A stretch of 64,000 nt of DNA from Thiocapsa sp. (GCF_018399035.1 NZ_CP073760.1:5580501-5644500); one strand, 5' to 3'; shown: positions 9,931 to 19,964, numbered from the stretch's first letter. Translations and numbers: made by a program. The notes: generated from the sequence alone by a model not told the origin.

Positions 9931-10591
9931 GCTGAGCGGTGTGCGCTTTGCGTACCCCGGACAAGCGCCGGTCCTGATGGATGTGAGTCTCGGCCTGGAG
10001 GCGGGCGAGCGCATCGCGCTGACCGGGCCGAACGGATCCGGCAAGAGCACGCTGCTGCACATCATGGTCGGGCTCTTACGGCCCCAGGCCGGGACGGTTG
10101 TCGCCTTCGGCACCCCGAGGCGCAAGGAACAGGATTTCCATGAGGTCCGACAGCGCGTCGGCCTGGTCTTTCAGGATCCGGACGACCAGCTCTTCTGTCC
10201 GACCGTGGCCGAGGACATCGCCTTCGGACCGCTCAACCTCGGCCAATCGAAGACCGAGGTCCTCGAGGTGGTCGATCGCACGCTCGACCGATTACAGCTG
10301 AGGCACCTGCGCGACCGCGTGACCCACAAGCTCTCGGGCGGTGAAAAGCGTTTGGTCGGCCTCGCCACGGTGCTCGCGATGGAGCCGGACGTGCTCCTGC
10401 TCGACGAGCCCACCAATGCACTGGACGAGGCGACTCGGGCCCGCCTCGTTGCGATCCTCAACGCGCTCCCCCAAGCCCTGATCCTCATCTCCCACGACGC
10501 CCACTTCAGACGCAAGGTCACCAGCCATCAATACCGGATCCGCGACGGTGTCATCGGTGCGCTGGAGGTGCATTGTGCGCATGTCGAATAG
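9914..10591 (+). CDS. cbiO: Cobalt ECF transporter ATPase CbiO
   Basis: 225-residue ABC ATPase. Walker A GPNGSGKST (about residue 36), Q-loop VFQDPDDQLF, signature LSGGEKR, Walker B LLLDEPTNALD and the switch His in LILISHD are all present. The start is ATG 9914 (MPPLFELSGVRFAYPG), which overlaps the end of cbiQ; the open frame extends further upstream but that part is out of frame with cbiQ and lacks family similarity. Last gene of the riboswitch-controlled operon. Confidence 0.93.
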   Translation: MPPLFELSGVRFAYPGQAPVLMDVSLGLEAGERIALTGPNGSGKSTLLHIMVGLLRPQAGTVVAFGTPRRKEQDFHEVRQRVGLVFQDPDDQLFCPTVAEDIAFGPLNLGQSKTEVLEVVDRTLDRLQLRHLRDRVTHKLSGGEKRLVGLATVLAMEPDVLLLDEPTNALDEATRARLVAILNALPQALILISHDAHFRRKVTSHQYRIRDGVIGALEVHCAHVE

Positions 10592-10759
10592 GCCGACCCG
10601 AGCGAGCTTCGGGGGGGGCTGCGGTCATTCTACCGGCAGAGCCGCAACCAGGAAGAGTGGTCGAAGGCTCTACTCGTTGTCGTGTTCGTCCGGAATCCGA
10701 TTACGACTATTGAACCGCGCCGGCTCCAACCTGCCTTACCCACAACGAGATGAAAGCCA

Positions 10760-11563
10760 ATGAAATCGACACGACCCCATCGGGTTTTGATGACCTCGGC
10801 CTTGTTGATCCTGTTCTCGGTGTCGCCCCTGCGGGCCGATGCCGATGCAGCGATCGCCGCCAAGGTCGAGACCATCATCGCGCTCAACCAACACCTCAGT
10901 GGCTATGCGATCCAGATCCTCTCGCAGGACGGGCGCCTGCGCATCGAGGGATCGGTACCGAGCGTCATCGAGCGAACCCTGGCCGAGGATCTGGCAAACC
11001 TGGTCGCGAACGGGGTGCCGGTCGACAACGCGCTCGAACTGGATGCGACCTTCGCGGCGAGTCCGGGGCCTCTCACTGCCCGGGTCGAAGACCTGGATGT
11101 GGCGACGAGGATCCGCGAGCGCCTGGAGTGGCAGATCAGCACGAGCGGGCTGGAGGTTTCCGTCGAGATCGACGGGGGCATCGCTCGCCTCCAGGGTCGA
11201 GTCGGCTCGACCGGAGCGTCCGATCGCGTCGCGACGCTCGTCAGGACCACCGAAGGGGTTCGCGAGGTCTTCAATTACATCAACGTCGACTCGGATGTCT
11301 TGACCGAGGAGCGCGAGCGGCAGGCTGCAGTCGCCGAGGTGCAGCGCTCCGATACCTGGATCGCCAATCGCCTGGAGGCCGTCCTGCGCTACGATACCAC
11401 CGTGAACGCGTCCAGCATGGAGGTGAGCTCGACCGACGGGGTGGTGTTGCTTCGCGGCACCGTCACGTCGCTGGCCGAGCGCCAAGTTGCCGAGGCGCTG
11501 GCGGGCGACATCTTGGGCGTGCGCGAGGTGGAATCGCTGCTGAGCTTCGAGAGACCCATGTGA
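10760..11563 (+). CDS. Secreted BON-domain protein
   Basis: 267-residue exported protein: signal peptide (residues 1-27, cut after SPLRA), then three BON-like modules at roughly 30-100, 110-180 and 195-265. The last two show the family pattern of an alpha-helix followed by GGIARLQGRVGS or DGVVLLRGTVTS and a closing VREVxNxI/VREVESL. BON domains bind phospholipid or peptidoglycan-associated structures in the periplasm (family knowledge). It stands alone between the cobalt and fix operons. Confidence 0.8.
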   Translation: MKSTRPHRVLMTSALLILFSVSPLRADADAAIAAKVETIIALNQHLSGYAIQILSQDGRLRIEGSVPSVIERTLAEDLANLVANGVPVDNALELDATFAASPGPLTARVEDLDVATRIRERLEWQISTSGLEVSVEIDGGIARLQGRVGSTGASDRVATLVRTTEGVREVFNYINVDSDVLTEERERQAAVAEVQRSDTWIANRLEAVLRYDTTVNASSMEVSSTDGVVLLRGTVTSLAERQVAEALAGDILGVREVESLLSFERPM

Positions 11564-11567
11564 CCCT

Positions 11568-11593
11568 CGCGGTGCGCGTCTCTGCGCACCGCG
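11568..11593 (+). terminator. Hairpin after BON-protein gene
   Basis: CGCGGTGCGC (11568-11577) and GCGCACCGCG (11584-11593) form a perfect 10-bp stem with a 6-nt loop, 5 bp after the stop codon. There is no U tract. It separates the BON gene from fixA. Confidence 0.55.
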
Positions 11594-11645
11594 GTGATGT
11601 CCTCGATTCCCCGTTTCGGATACGCATCCTCTCCAAGGCTCAGGC

Positions 11646-12500
11646 ATGCATACGATCGTTGCCATCAAGCAGGTGCCGGACACCACTAGTGTTCGAATCG
11701 ACCCGGAGACGGGCACCTTGATCCGGGAGGGTGTGCCGGCCGTCATCAATCCCTACGACCGACATGCCCTGGAGATGGCGGTCCGGCTGAAGGAGCGCTT
11801 CGGGGGCACGGTGACCGTGCTGACCATGGGTCCGCCGAAGGCCGCCGAGGCGCTCGTGGAGTGCGTGGAGCAAGGCGCGGATCGGGCGATCCTGCTCTGC
11901 GACCGCAAGTTCGGGGGCGCCGATACCCTCGCCACATCCTATGTCATCGCCCGCGCGATCGAGGCCATCCAGGCCGAGGACCCAGTGGATCTGCTGCTTT
12001 TCGGCAAGCAGGCGATCGACGGGGACACCGGCCAGGTCGGGCCGGGCGTGGCCGCGCGGCTGGATGTGCCCCTCGTCACCTATGCCGTTCGGATCGAGTC
12101 CATCGATCCCGTGACCCGCACGGCGATCGTCCACCGCCGCGTCGAGCAGGGCGTCGAGGTCCTGGAGACCGCGCTTCCCGCGCTCCTGACGGTCGAGAAG
12201 GAGATCGCGGCGATCGCCCGTGCGCCCCTGCCCAACCTGGTCCGCGCCGCCCGCTATCGACCCGAGACCTGGGACGCCGCCTCGCCCGTGCCCTTCGATC
12301 CGGCCAGGATCGGGATCAAAGGATCGGCGACCATCGTGTCCAAGGCATTCACACCGCCGCCCAAGGAGCCGGGTGAGCGGGTGTCCGTGGCCGAGGTCGG
12401 CCTGACCACGGCCGTCGGCCGCTCGCTGGAACGCATGGCCGCGGCCGGCGTGCTGACCTCCGGGTCGGTGGCGCTCTCCGACGAGGGGGACGGCGCATGA
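11646..12500 (+). CDS. fixA: Electron transfer flavoprotein beta subunit FixA
   Basis: 284-residue EtfB-type subunit of the FixABCX complex, which by family knowledge bifurcates electrons from NADH to quinone and to the low-potential ferredoxin or flavodoxin that feeds nitrogenase. The N-terminus MHTIVAIKQVPDT and the AMP/flavin-site stretch LLLFGKQAIDGDTGQVGPG are characteristic. First gene of a tight four-gene operon; its stop overlaps the fixB start (ATGA, 12497-12500). Confidence 0.93.
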   Translation: MHTIVAIKQVPDTTSVRIDPETGTLIREGVPAVINPYDRHALEMAVRLKERFGGTVTVLTMGPPKAAEALVECVEQGADRAILLCDRKFGGADTLATSYVIARAIEAIQAEDPVDLLLFGKQAIDGDTGQVGPGVAARLDVPLVTYAVRIESIDPVTRTAIVHRRVEQGVEVLETALPALLTVEKEIAAIARAPLPNLVRAARYRPETWDAASPVPFDPARIGIKGSATIVSKAFTPPPKEPGERVSVAEVGLTTAVGRSLERMAAAGVLTSGSVALSDEGDGA

Positions 12501-13540
12501 CCGGCACGCCGGATCCCGGTGCCCGACGCATCTGGGTGCTGATCGAGCAGGACGCGGGGCAGGCGCATCCCGTTTCTTGGGAGCTGCTGGGTGCGGCCCG
12601 GCGCCTGGCGAGCGCGCTCGACGGCGCGGCGATCCGCGTGGAGGCGGTCCTTTTGGGTCACGGCGTGCGGCCCATCGCCGAGGATGCCTTTCGCTACGGC
12701 GCGAGCCGGGTGTACCTGATGGACGCCCCCGTGCTGGCGATCTATCGGAACCTGCCCTATGCCGTCGGCGTGAGCCGGTTGGTGCAGACCTATGAGCCCG
12801 AGATCCTGTTGATCGGGGCGACGACACGCGGGCGGGATCTGGCGAGTGCGATCGCGACCCGTCTGGAGACCGGACTCACCGCCGACTGCACCGAGCTGGC
12901 CATCGATCCCAAGCTCGGGATCCTGGCCGCCACCCGGCCGACCTTCGGCGGCAACCTGATGGCGACCATCCTCTGCCGAAAACACCGGCCCCAGATGGCC
13001 ACCGTGCGACCGCGCGTGCTGCCGATGCCGATGCCGATGCCGCTCGCCGATGCCTCGGGCGAGATCCTGCCGGTCGAGCCGGGGCTCTCCGAAGCCGACA
13101 TCCCGGTGCGACGCCTGCGGCTCATCCCCGCCGAGGAGCGTCTCAACCTGGAGCATGCGCCGGTCATCGTCGCCGGGGGGCGCGGGCTCGGCGGCCCTGA
13201 CGGTCTGCCGCTGCTCGGGCGGCTTGCCGATCTGCTGGGCGGCGTCGTCGCCGTCTCGCGACCGCTCGTGGACGCGGGCTGGATCTCGGCCGATCATCAG
13301 GTCGGGCAGACCGGCAAGACGGTCCGGCCCAGGCTCTATATTGCCGCCGGGATCTCCGGCGCCGTGCAGCATCGGGTCGGCATGGGTGACGCGGACTTCA
13401 TCCTCGCGATCAATCGGGACCCCGAGGCGCCCATCTTCCGGATCGCCGATCTCGGCATCGTCGGTGACCTCTACGAGGTGATCCCCGAGCTGATCCGACA
13501 GCTGCAGGCGATGCGCGATGGAGCCGGCCATGCCCGCTAG
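12497..13540 (+). CDS. fixB: Electron transfer flavoprotein alpha subunit FixB
   Basis: 347-residue EtfA-type partner of FixA. The C-terminal FAD-binding half (residues 215-340) shows VIVAGGRGLGGPDGLPLL, VGQTGKTVRPRLYIAAGISG and ILAINRDPEAPIF, the standard ETF-alpha motifs. A methionine/proline run MPMPMPLA near residue 175 comes from a short hexanucleotide repeat (about 13022-13040). It overlaps fixC by about 11 bp. Confidence 0.93.
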   Translation: MTGTPDPGARRIWVLIEQDAGQAHPVSWELLGAARRLASALDGAAIRVEAVLLGHGVRPIAEDAFRYGASRVYLMDAPVLAIYRNLPYAVGVSRLVQTYEPEILLIGATTRGRDLASAIATRLETGLTADCTELAIDPKLGILAATRPTFGGNLMATILCRKHRPQMATVRPRVLPMPMPMPLADASGEILPVEPGLSEADIPVRRLRLIPAEERLNLEHAPVIVAGGRGLGGPDGLPLLGRLADLLGGVVAVSRPLVDAGWISADHQVGQTGKTVRPRLYIAAGISGAVQHRVGMGDADFILAINRDPEAPIFRIADLGIVGDLYEVIPELIRQLQAMRDGAGHAR

Positions 13541-14846
13541 TCTGCACTGCGACGCCATCGTGGTCGGCGCCGGCCCGGCCGGGGTGGCCGCCGCCATCAC
13601 CATGGCCAAAGGCGGTCTGGAGGTCTGCCTGATCGAGCGGGGACGCTCACCCGGCGCCAAGAATCTGTTCGGCGGCGTGCTCTACACCCATGCGCTCGCC
13701 GAGGTGCTCCCCGACTTTGCCGAGCGCCGGCCGCCCTTCGAGCGGCCCGTCACCGAGCAGGGCTACTGGTTGCTCTCGCCCGACAGTGCGGTGCGGATCA
13801 TGCACAAGAGCGAGCGCTATAAGAGCGAGCCGGCAGGCGCCTATACGGTCCTGCGAGCGCGCTTCGATGCCTGGTTTGCCGAGCAGGCGGTGCAGGCCGG
13901 CGTGCTGCTCATCGCCAAGACGACCGTGACCCAGGTGTTGCGCGACGACTCGGGACGGACCGTCGGCGTGGCCACCGACCGACCCGAGGGCGAGGTCCAT
14001 GCCCCCATCCTGGTCATCGCCGAGGGCGTCAACAACCTGCTCACCCAGGGCCTGGGCCTGGCCAAGGGTGACCTGCCGCCGCGCTATGTGGCCCTGTCGG
14101 TCAAGGAGGTGCTGGCCCTTCCGGCCGCCGAGATCGAGTCGCGCTTCGGGCTCGCCGGGGCGCACGAGGGCGTGGCCATCGACATCTTCGGCGACGCCAC
14201 GCTGGGCCTGCCCGGCACCGCCTTTATCTACACGGACGCCAAGGCGATCTCGATCGGCGTCGGTCTGCTGCTCGCGGAGCTCATCGACCACAACCTCAGA
14301 CCCTATGAGATCCTGGCGCGCTTCAAGGCCCACCCGGTCGTGCGCCCCTATCTGGCGGGCGCGACCGCGCTGGAGTACGGCGCCCATCTGATCCCGGAGC
14401 AGGGCTACGACCGCATGCCCGAGCTGGTGGGGGACGGCGTCCTGATCGCGGGCGACGCCGCGGCCATGGTCGACGCCCTGCACCGCGAGGGCTCCAACCT
14501 GGCCATGACCGCCGGGCGCATGGCGGGCGAGACGGCGCTCGAAGCGCACCGCCGGCAAGACTTCTCCGCGGCCTTTCTGCGCGCCTACCGGGACAAACTG
14601 GAGGAGAGCTTCGTGCTCAAGGACCTCAAGCAGTATCGCCGCATGACCGACTTCCTCGACAGCACACCGCACTTCATCGGCACCTATGTCGATTTCATGA
14701 ACGACGCCGCGCTGCGCTATTTCACGGCCCAAGGCATGCCGAAGCGTGAGATGGAAGGCGAGATCCTCGGCCTGTTGCGCGGGCGACGCTCCTTCTTCGG
14801 GATCGCCCACGACATGATGAAGCTGCTGCGCGGGATGCGAGGCTGA
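13530..14846 (+). CDS. fixC: FixC flavoprotein (ETF:quinone oxidoreductase-like)
   Basis: 438-residue FAD protein that passes electrons from FixAB to quinone. Dinucleotide-binding motif DAIVVGAGPAGVAAAI at the N-terminus, GRSPGAKNLFGG after it, and the second FAD motif GVLIAGDAAAMVDALHREG in the C-terminal half. ATG 13530 is chosen because GGAG stands 6 bp upstream; ATG 13518 would add four residues. Its stop is 2 bp before the fixX start. Confidence 0.92.
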   Translation: MPASLHCDAIVVGAGPAGVAAAITMAKGGLEVCLIERGRSPGAKNLFGGVLYTHALAEVLPDFAERRPPFERPVTEQGYWLLSPDSAVRIMHKSERYKSEPAGAYTVLRARFDAWFAEQAVQAGVLLIAKTTVTQVLRDDSGRTVGVATDRPEGEVHAPILVIAEGVNNLLTQGLGLAKGDLPPRYVALSVKEVLALPAAEIESRFGLAGAHEGVAIDIFGDATLGLPGTAFIYTDAKAISIGVGLLLAELIDHNLRPYEILARFKAHPVVRPYLAGATALEYGAHLIPEQGYDRMPELVGDGVLIAGDAAAMVDALHREGSNLAMTAGRMAGETALEAHRRQDFSAAFLRAYRDKLEESFVLKDLKQYRRMTDFLDSTPHFIGTYVDFMNDAALRYFTAQGMPKREMEGEILGLLRGRRSFFGIAHDMMKLLRGMRG

Positions 14847-14848
14847 CC

Positions 14849-15190
14849 ATGACCAAGCGCAAACGCCACCCTCAACCCTTGCGTCCCGAGCTGCGCGAGA
14901 GCCTGCCGCGCGTGAATCTGGATGCCCTGATCGGATCGGTCCGATACGAGGTCGACGAGGCATTCGCCCACCTCTGGATCAAAGACCCCGCGGTCTGCCA
15001 AGGCTGTCCGGCCAAGCCCTGCCTGGATTTCTGCCCGGCCGGAGTCTATCGCCTGGACTGCCAAGGGCATGTCATGGTCGGCTATCAGGCCTGCCTCGAA
15101 TGCGGGAGCTGCCGCGTGGGCTGCCCCTTCCACAACATCGGCTGGGCGCTGCCGCGCGGCGGCTACGGCGTCGCCTACAAGCTCGGCTAG
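14849..15190 (+). CDS. fixX: Ferredoxin-like protein FixX
   Basis: 113-residue ferredoxin-like subunit of FixABCX. Two cysteine clusters, CQGCPAKPCLDFC and CLECGSCRVGC, and the ending GCPFHNIGWALPRGGYGVAYKLG are typical of FixX. It has an N-terminal extension of about 25 residues before the conserved VNLDALIGSVRYEVDE. Last clearly recognisable gene of the fix operon. Confidence 0.93.
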   Translation: MTKRKRHPQPLRPELRESLPRVNLDALIGSVRYEVDEAFAHLWIKDPAVCQGCPAKPCLDFCPAGVYRLDCQGHVMVGYQACLECGSCRVGCPFHNIGWALPRGGYGVAYKLG

Positions 15191-15200
15191 GACGACGAGG

Positions 15201-15488
15201 ATGCAACACTCATCCATCGAGCGGATCGACCGGGCCGCGCTCTCTTTGCTGCAGGCACTTGGCGAGCATCGCGAGGCATTGGCTTGCCACTTCGAACCCG
15301 GTCATCTTGAGGGGCTCGAAGCGGATCTGACCACACTCAGGCAGGCGCTGTTGGGTTTGCAGATGGGGGCGCTGTATTGGGACGGGCCGGGCGGGGAGGT
15401 GGAGCAGGGAGTCCCGAAGGACTCGGGATCGGAGGTTCGATCTGCAGCCGGTATGCAGGGTTTGGAGGATAGCGGGGCCAGGGCATGA
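15201..15488 (+). CDS. Small hypothetical protein downstream of fixX
   Basis: 95-residue protein of unknown function. It starts with ATG 10 bp after the fixX stop, behind an AGGACGACGAGG purine stretch that can serve as ribosome-binding site. The first 60 residues look like an amphipathic helical protein (RIDRAALSLLQALGEHREAL); the last 30 are low-complexity and may be extra sequence joined on where the mobile-element region begins. Not recognised. Confidence 0.45.
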   Translation: MQHSSIERIDRAALSLLQALGEHREALACHFEPGHLEGLEADLTTLRQALLGLQMGALYWDGPGGEVEQGVPKDSGSEVRSAAGMQGLEDSGARA

Positions 15489-15552
15489 CAGGAGCGCCCG
15501 CAGCTGCGGTGAAAGATTGATCGATTGCGGCTGACCTATTTGTGGGTTAGGT

Positions 15553-15933
15553 ATGCGACCGCCGGAATGGAGTGCCCGGAACGCCTTTGTTTCGAGCACC
15601 GTACGGGAATTGTGGAAACTGTCCCCGGAACTCAACGACTTTCCGGTGCTGCCGAAGAAGGGCAAATGCTCGGCCGCCGAGCGCGAACGCGAAGGCGATC
15701 CGCGCTTCATCCAGCTGCGCCGGAAACACTCCGCCGTGGAGTCCGCCATCAACGCGCTGGAGGTCCACGGACTCGACCGCTGTCGTGATCACGGGATCGA
15801 CGGCTTCAAGCGCTATGTCGCCTTGGCGGTGGTGGCGCGCAACATTCAGCGCATCGGCGCGCTGCTGCTCGCGCAGGAGGCCGAGGAGGCGCGGCGCGAG
15901 CGGGACCGACAGCGCCGACGACGCGCTGCTTGA
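15553..15933 (+). pseudogene. 3' remnant of an IS transposase (ISNCY-like)
   Basis: 126-codon open frame whose centre, RRKHSAVESAINALEVHGLD followed by RCRDHGIDGFKRYVALAVVARNIQRIG, matches the C-terminal end of a DDE transposase I associate with ISNCY-type elements (from memory). About three quarters of the transposase is missing upstream and no intact terminal repeat was found. It marks the left edge of the mobile-element region after fixX. Confidence 0.65.
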
Positions 15934-16164
15934 CCCTTTCGATCGGGTCCGGTGCCGACCCCGACGGGAGTGGTGCGCCTGCAGAATGGCGGTGATGCGA
16001 GTCGCTCTCATTTAAGCGGCTTGATCGCGCGAATAGGCCTCGAATGAGGCTCAATTGAATACGCTGGCCCCGGCCCGCCATTCAGGACGGGTGCCGGGGC
16101 GGGAAAAAACGGGGTTTTCGGTCGAGCACTAGTTCCCTAGTTCCGGCCTAGTTCCCTAGTTGCG

Positions 16165-16662
16165 CAGCTCGGTTTGCGTGACGCGCTGGGCGAGGCGCAT
16201 CGTCGCGACACGCGCATGATCAATTTCCGGGAAGGCTGGCGAGGGCATCTTTGGCAGGAGCGTTTTCACTCGTTCGTGATGGACGAGCGGCACCTCATCA
16301 CCGCTGCCAGGTATGTGGAGCGCAATCCCGTCCGCGCGCGGCTCAGTGCACGGCCGGAGGACTGGCCGTGGTCAAGTGCCCGGGCCCATTTGGCCGGAGT
16401 GGACGATGAGCTCGTCAGCGTGCGTCCGCTGTTGGAGCTGATCTCGGACTGGGATCGCTTCATCGGCGAGCCTGACGCCCCGGACATTGCCGACGTAATA
16501 AACGCGCATTCCGGCACCGGCCGCCCGCTCGGTCCGGATTCCTTTGTCGAAGATCCGGAGCAACGCCTCCGGCGTCCGCTCAAGCGAAAAAAGCCCGGGC
16601 CGAAGGCAGCGCGACGGGAGTCTCATACCCGGGACCTCTTGGAGCTGCTGGAACGGGATTAA
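16165..16662 (+). pseudogene. REP-associated (RAYT/Y1) transposase, 5'-truncated
   Basis: C-terminal portion of a single-strand tyrosine transposase: INFREGWRGHLWQERFHSFV, then ERHLITAARYVERNPVRARL and PEDWPWSSARAHLAG. The catalytic N-terminal HUH part (the NHVH stretch) is absent, and only a TTG at 16174 could start translation. The first 106 bp are nearly identical to 20178-20282, where the complementary 5' half of such a gene lies. TCCCTAGTT-type short repeats flank the left end (16130-16160). Confidence 0.75.
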
Positions 16663-16932
16663 GTAAAATGTCCCTGGAATTGGTCCCTGGAATTGTACGC
16701 TGCTGCTGGCGCGGCGCCGGCGCCTGGCACGGTCTGGCGACCGGTGATGGCGATCCCGGAGATGCCTCAGGGGCAACGCCGCCCGGGCTGGACCGACTAC
16801 CGCGTCCAAGCGCTAGTACTGCTTCTGCTCACGCTACTGTTAGTGCTGTCCTTTTCCTGAGTGTCTTTAGTCACTGAAAGGTTGGACGTTGGATCGCGCG
16901 CCATCCGTTGGCGCAAGGGGCTGGCGTGTCGG

Positions 16933-17736
16933 TTAAACGGCCTCGCCGACCAGATCGAGATAGGCATACCAGCTAGCGTAGCCAAGCAACGGGAAGATCA
17001 CGACCATGCCGACGAAAGCCGTCAGCGCGCCGACCAGCATCAGGCCGAGGATCAATCCCGCCCAACGCAACATCGGCCCGGGATTGAGGGTGACGACCCG
17101 CCAGCTCGCCTGCACACCGGCAACCGGGCCGGCATCACGATCGACGATCAGCGGAACCGCGATCACGCTGGCCGCGAACACCGCCGCGCCAAGCAAGGCG
17201 CTGCTCATCAGCGTGAAGAGCATCATCAATGGGTCCATCCCGCCTCCTAACAGGGTCACATAGCCACTGGAGGTCGGCGCCAGAGTCGTCACTTTGATGG
17301 CAAAGATCACCGCCGTGGCCATCGCCCAGAAGGCGACAACGAACACCAGAAACAGCCCGAACAATGCCAGACTTGAGCGCCGCTGACCATACAGCGCAAA
17401 GCTGGCGCGAATCCCGATCTGTTCACCGGCCAGCTGGCGACGCGCGGTGACGTAGAGTCCAGCGGCCAGAAAGGGGCCCAGCAGCAGGAGCACGATCAGA
17501 AACTTCAACGTCAAACCCGGCATCGCCTGGCTCATGGTCAGTGCCCCGAAACCGGCTAGGGCGCAAAGCGAACCGTAAAATAGACTGACGAAGGGTGTTT
17601 TCTTCAGTGTGCTCCAGCCTTGCCCGAGCCACTGCAGGGGTGCATTCGAGGCCACCCGCTGGATCGATAATGTATCGGCCTGGACGACATCCCGATGCGT
17701 ATCGGTTGAGTGTAAGGGGATTGATTCTGTGGTCAT
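16933..17736 (-). CDS. DUF2189-type integral membrane protein
   Basis: 267-residue membrane protein with six to seven hydrophobic helices (from residue 45 onward) after a polar N-terminus. The pattern WLGQGWSTLKKTPFVSLFYG near residue 35 and MFTLMSSALLGAAVF later resemble the DUF2189 family of inner-membrane proteins; function is unknown. ATG 17736 is chosen because CAGGAGT precedes it; the frame is open upstream to 17832 but without a good start context. It sits alone among mobile elements. Confidence 0.75.
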   Translation of the reverse strand: MTTESIPLHSTDTHRDVVQADTLSIQRVASNAPLQWLGQGWSTLKKTPFVSLFYGSLCALAGFGALTMSQAMPGLTLKFLIVLLLLGPFLAAGLYVTARRQLAGEQIGIRASFALYGQRRSSLALFGLFLVFVVAFWAMATAVIFAIKVTTLAPTSSGYVTLLGGGMDPLMMLFTLMSSALLGAAVFAASVIAVPLIVDRDAGPVAGVQASWRVVTLNPGPMLRWAGLILGLMLVGALTAFVGMVVIFPLLGYASWYAYLDLVGEAV

Positions 17737-18409
17737 TGCGAAGACTCCTGGGGTTGATGACGGCCAAGTCGGGCGCTCGTTTGAACCGAGTGTCGACTCA
17801 CCGGCCCTGGACAGGGTTGAGAAAACAGGCAAGTAAGAATATAAGTATTTTCTAATATTAAAGCAAATCCCTAATCACTGATTTAGTTCCGGGGACAGTG
17901 CGGCCTGGCAAGGCCGCGTGTTCTAGCGGGTGGGAATCCCGCCTGGGTAATCGTGCGCCGCGAGCCCAGTATCGAGCCTTGCGGCGTGGACGGCAACGGA
18001 CACGTCGATGCGTAGGCACGAAAGCAGGCGAGGTGCAAAGGTAACGGGTGGAGCCGACCTTGAAGGTGTTGAGCCCCGTAAAGAACAGTCGGGAGTGCCG
18101 ACGGGTTTGTCCCTCCGGCAGGCAACAATCCGTGCTGCGCGATGGCGAGCGGTACGGATACTCCCAGGGTCCGAGGCCGTATCGAGCCTGACATGGAGAA
18201 CACGTGGTAACCAGGGAGATCCACGTATCGGTCCGCCGGAGGCGGGCACCCGTGAACAAGTGTAGAAAGCGAGGACACGGACGGTGGTGCGTGGAAGTCG
18301 GAGCCATCCATACGAGCGATGACGCCCGGTAATGCGGGTCGAGCAAAGGGGTGGCGGTTTGAGACAACGCGAAAGCGACACACGGCCCTACGCCGAGAGG
18401 ATTCTGTCC

Positions 18410-19743
18410 GTGACAACCAAACTTGAGCGTTTCACACTGATGGCGCGCGAGCAACTGCGAGAGCGGTTCAATTCTCTGATGGGGTTGTTGTTCGACCCCG
18501 AGGGCTTGCGCGAAAGCTTCGAGCGACAGAAAGGAAACAAGGCGCCCGGAGTCGATGGGGTAAGAAAAGACGACTACGGAAAGGACCTGGACGCGCAACT
18601 GGACGACCTGTCGGCGCGGATACGCCGAATGGGCTACCGGCCGCAACCGGTGCGGCGCAGCTACATTCCCAAGGGGGATGGACGCTACCGTCCGCTGGGT
18701 GTGCCGAGCTTCGAGGACCGATTGGTGCAGGATCGGCTCAGCCGCCTCCTGCAAGCCATCTGGGAGCCGGAATTTTGCGACTGCTCGTATGGCTTTCGTC
18801 CCGGTCGTAGCGCGCACGATGCGTTGCGGCGGGTCGCGGAGGTCATCACCAACGCAGAAACGCAATGGGTGGTTGAGGCCGACATCAAAGGCTTCTTCGA
18901 TCATCTCTCGCATGCCCATTTACTGCGCTTCCTGGAGCACCGCATCGCCGATCCCAATCTTCTGCGGATCGTGCGGCGCTTCCTGAAGGCCGGCGTCATG
19001 GAAGACGGCGCATTCACGGCCAGCGACGAGGGTGCCCCGCAAGGGGTTTGGTCTCGCCCGTGCTCAGCAATATCTACCTGCACTACGTGCTCGACCTGTG
19101 GTTCGAGAGACGTTTCGCCAGGGGCTGTGCCGGCAAAGCCTACCTGATCCGCTACGCCGACGACTATGTCGCCTGCTTCGAGTACGAGGCCGATGCCAAC
19201 GCCTTCCTGGCCGCCATGACCGAACGACTGGCGGCCTTCGACCTGGAAGTCGAACCGAGCAAAACCGCGCTGTTACGCTTCGGCAGCCACGCCCTTGGGC
19301 AACGTGCCGACACCGCGGCAGGATCGCGCACCTTCAGCTTCCTCGGCTTCACCCACTATGTGGGCCGTAGTCGTCGGGGCCGGTTCGTGGTCGGGCGCAA
19401 GACCGACGGCAAGCGCATGGCCAAGAAGCTCAAACTGTTGAACGAGCGACTACGCGGCCTGCGCACGCAGGGCGGGGCGGCCATGCTGGCCTACCTCGTG
19501 CGCCACCTGCGCGGGCATCTCCAGTACTACGGGGTGAGCGGCAACGGCCGCGCCTTGGCGAGTTACATCCACTTCGCCGGCGGCCTGCTGTTTAAGTGGC
19601 TAAACCGCCGCAGTCAGCGCCGCTCGTTGACCTGGAAGCGCTTCAGCGCCGCCATTCGCCCCCTGCTGCCGCGTGCTCGGATCATCCATGATCTCTACCC
19701 CGTCCCTTGGTGGATGACTCAAGCTGGGAGCCGGATGGTGTAA
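18410..19743 (+). pseudogene. ltrA: Group II intron reverse transcriptase/maturase, frameshifted
   Basis: LtrA-type protein: RT motifs NKAPGVDGV, RPLGVPSFEDRLVQ, YGFRPGRSAHDAL, DIKGFFDHLSH, YADDYVACF (catalytic Asp pair) and the maturase X domain (YLVRHLRGHLQYYGVSGNGRA). The conserved GAPQGG(L)VSPVLSNIYL is broken: a run of four G at 19043-19046 would need five to stay in frame, so the product is split near codon 212. No HNH endonuclease domain follows domain X. The stop lies inside intron domain V. GTG 18410 is the likely start. Confidence 0.85.
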
Positions 19744-19761
19744 CACTCCAAGTCCGGTTCT
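19728..19761 (+). ncRNA. Group II intron domain V
   Basis: Catalytic hairpin beginning GAGCCGGATGGTGTAACAC and closing with AAGTCCGGTTC, the classical domain V shape including the AGC triad. The RT stop codon is embedded in it. Confidence 0.8.
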
Positions 19762-19964
19762 GCGAGGAGCCGGGAACGAACCGTCGTATGGCCGAGATCA
19801 TGTGGCACCGCCGGGAAACCAGGCGGCAAACCGAGAACACAAACATCAGCCTAACCGACGGCAAGAACCCGGCTTACTCTCCGTTTACTTAATACCCTAG
19901 ACGAGATGCTTCGGATCGGTTAGAACACAAAGTGAGGTTTTTGTGACGAGGGAATGACCGACCG

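Larger units (their letters stand above)
17898..19890 (+). mobile_element. Group II intron with reverse-transcriptase ORF
   Basis: The 5' end fits GTGCG (17898) followed by a domain I leader with GCGGGTGGGAATCCCGCC-type pairings; about 500 nt of structured leader precede the RT gene. Domain V is recognisable at 19728-19761. The 3' boundary is estimated (19870-19895) and not resolved. The upstream exon is the spacer 5' of the DUF2189 gene; the intron is not inserted in a recognisable gene. Confidence 0.8.

Noticed and set aside
16747..16860. 37-codon frame with a hydrophobic C-terminus (ALVLLLLTLLLVLSFS)
   Set aside because: Could be the tail of a lost membrane-protein gene, but too short and without start context to call.
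18410..19743. Retron or diversity-generating reverse transcriptase
   Set aside because: Maturase X domain, a structured leader and domain V show a group II intron; no msr/msd or variable-repeat pair seen.
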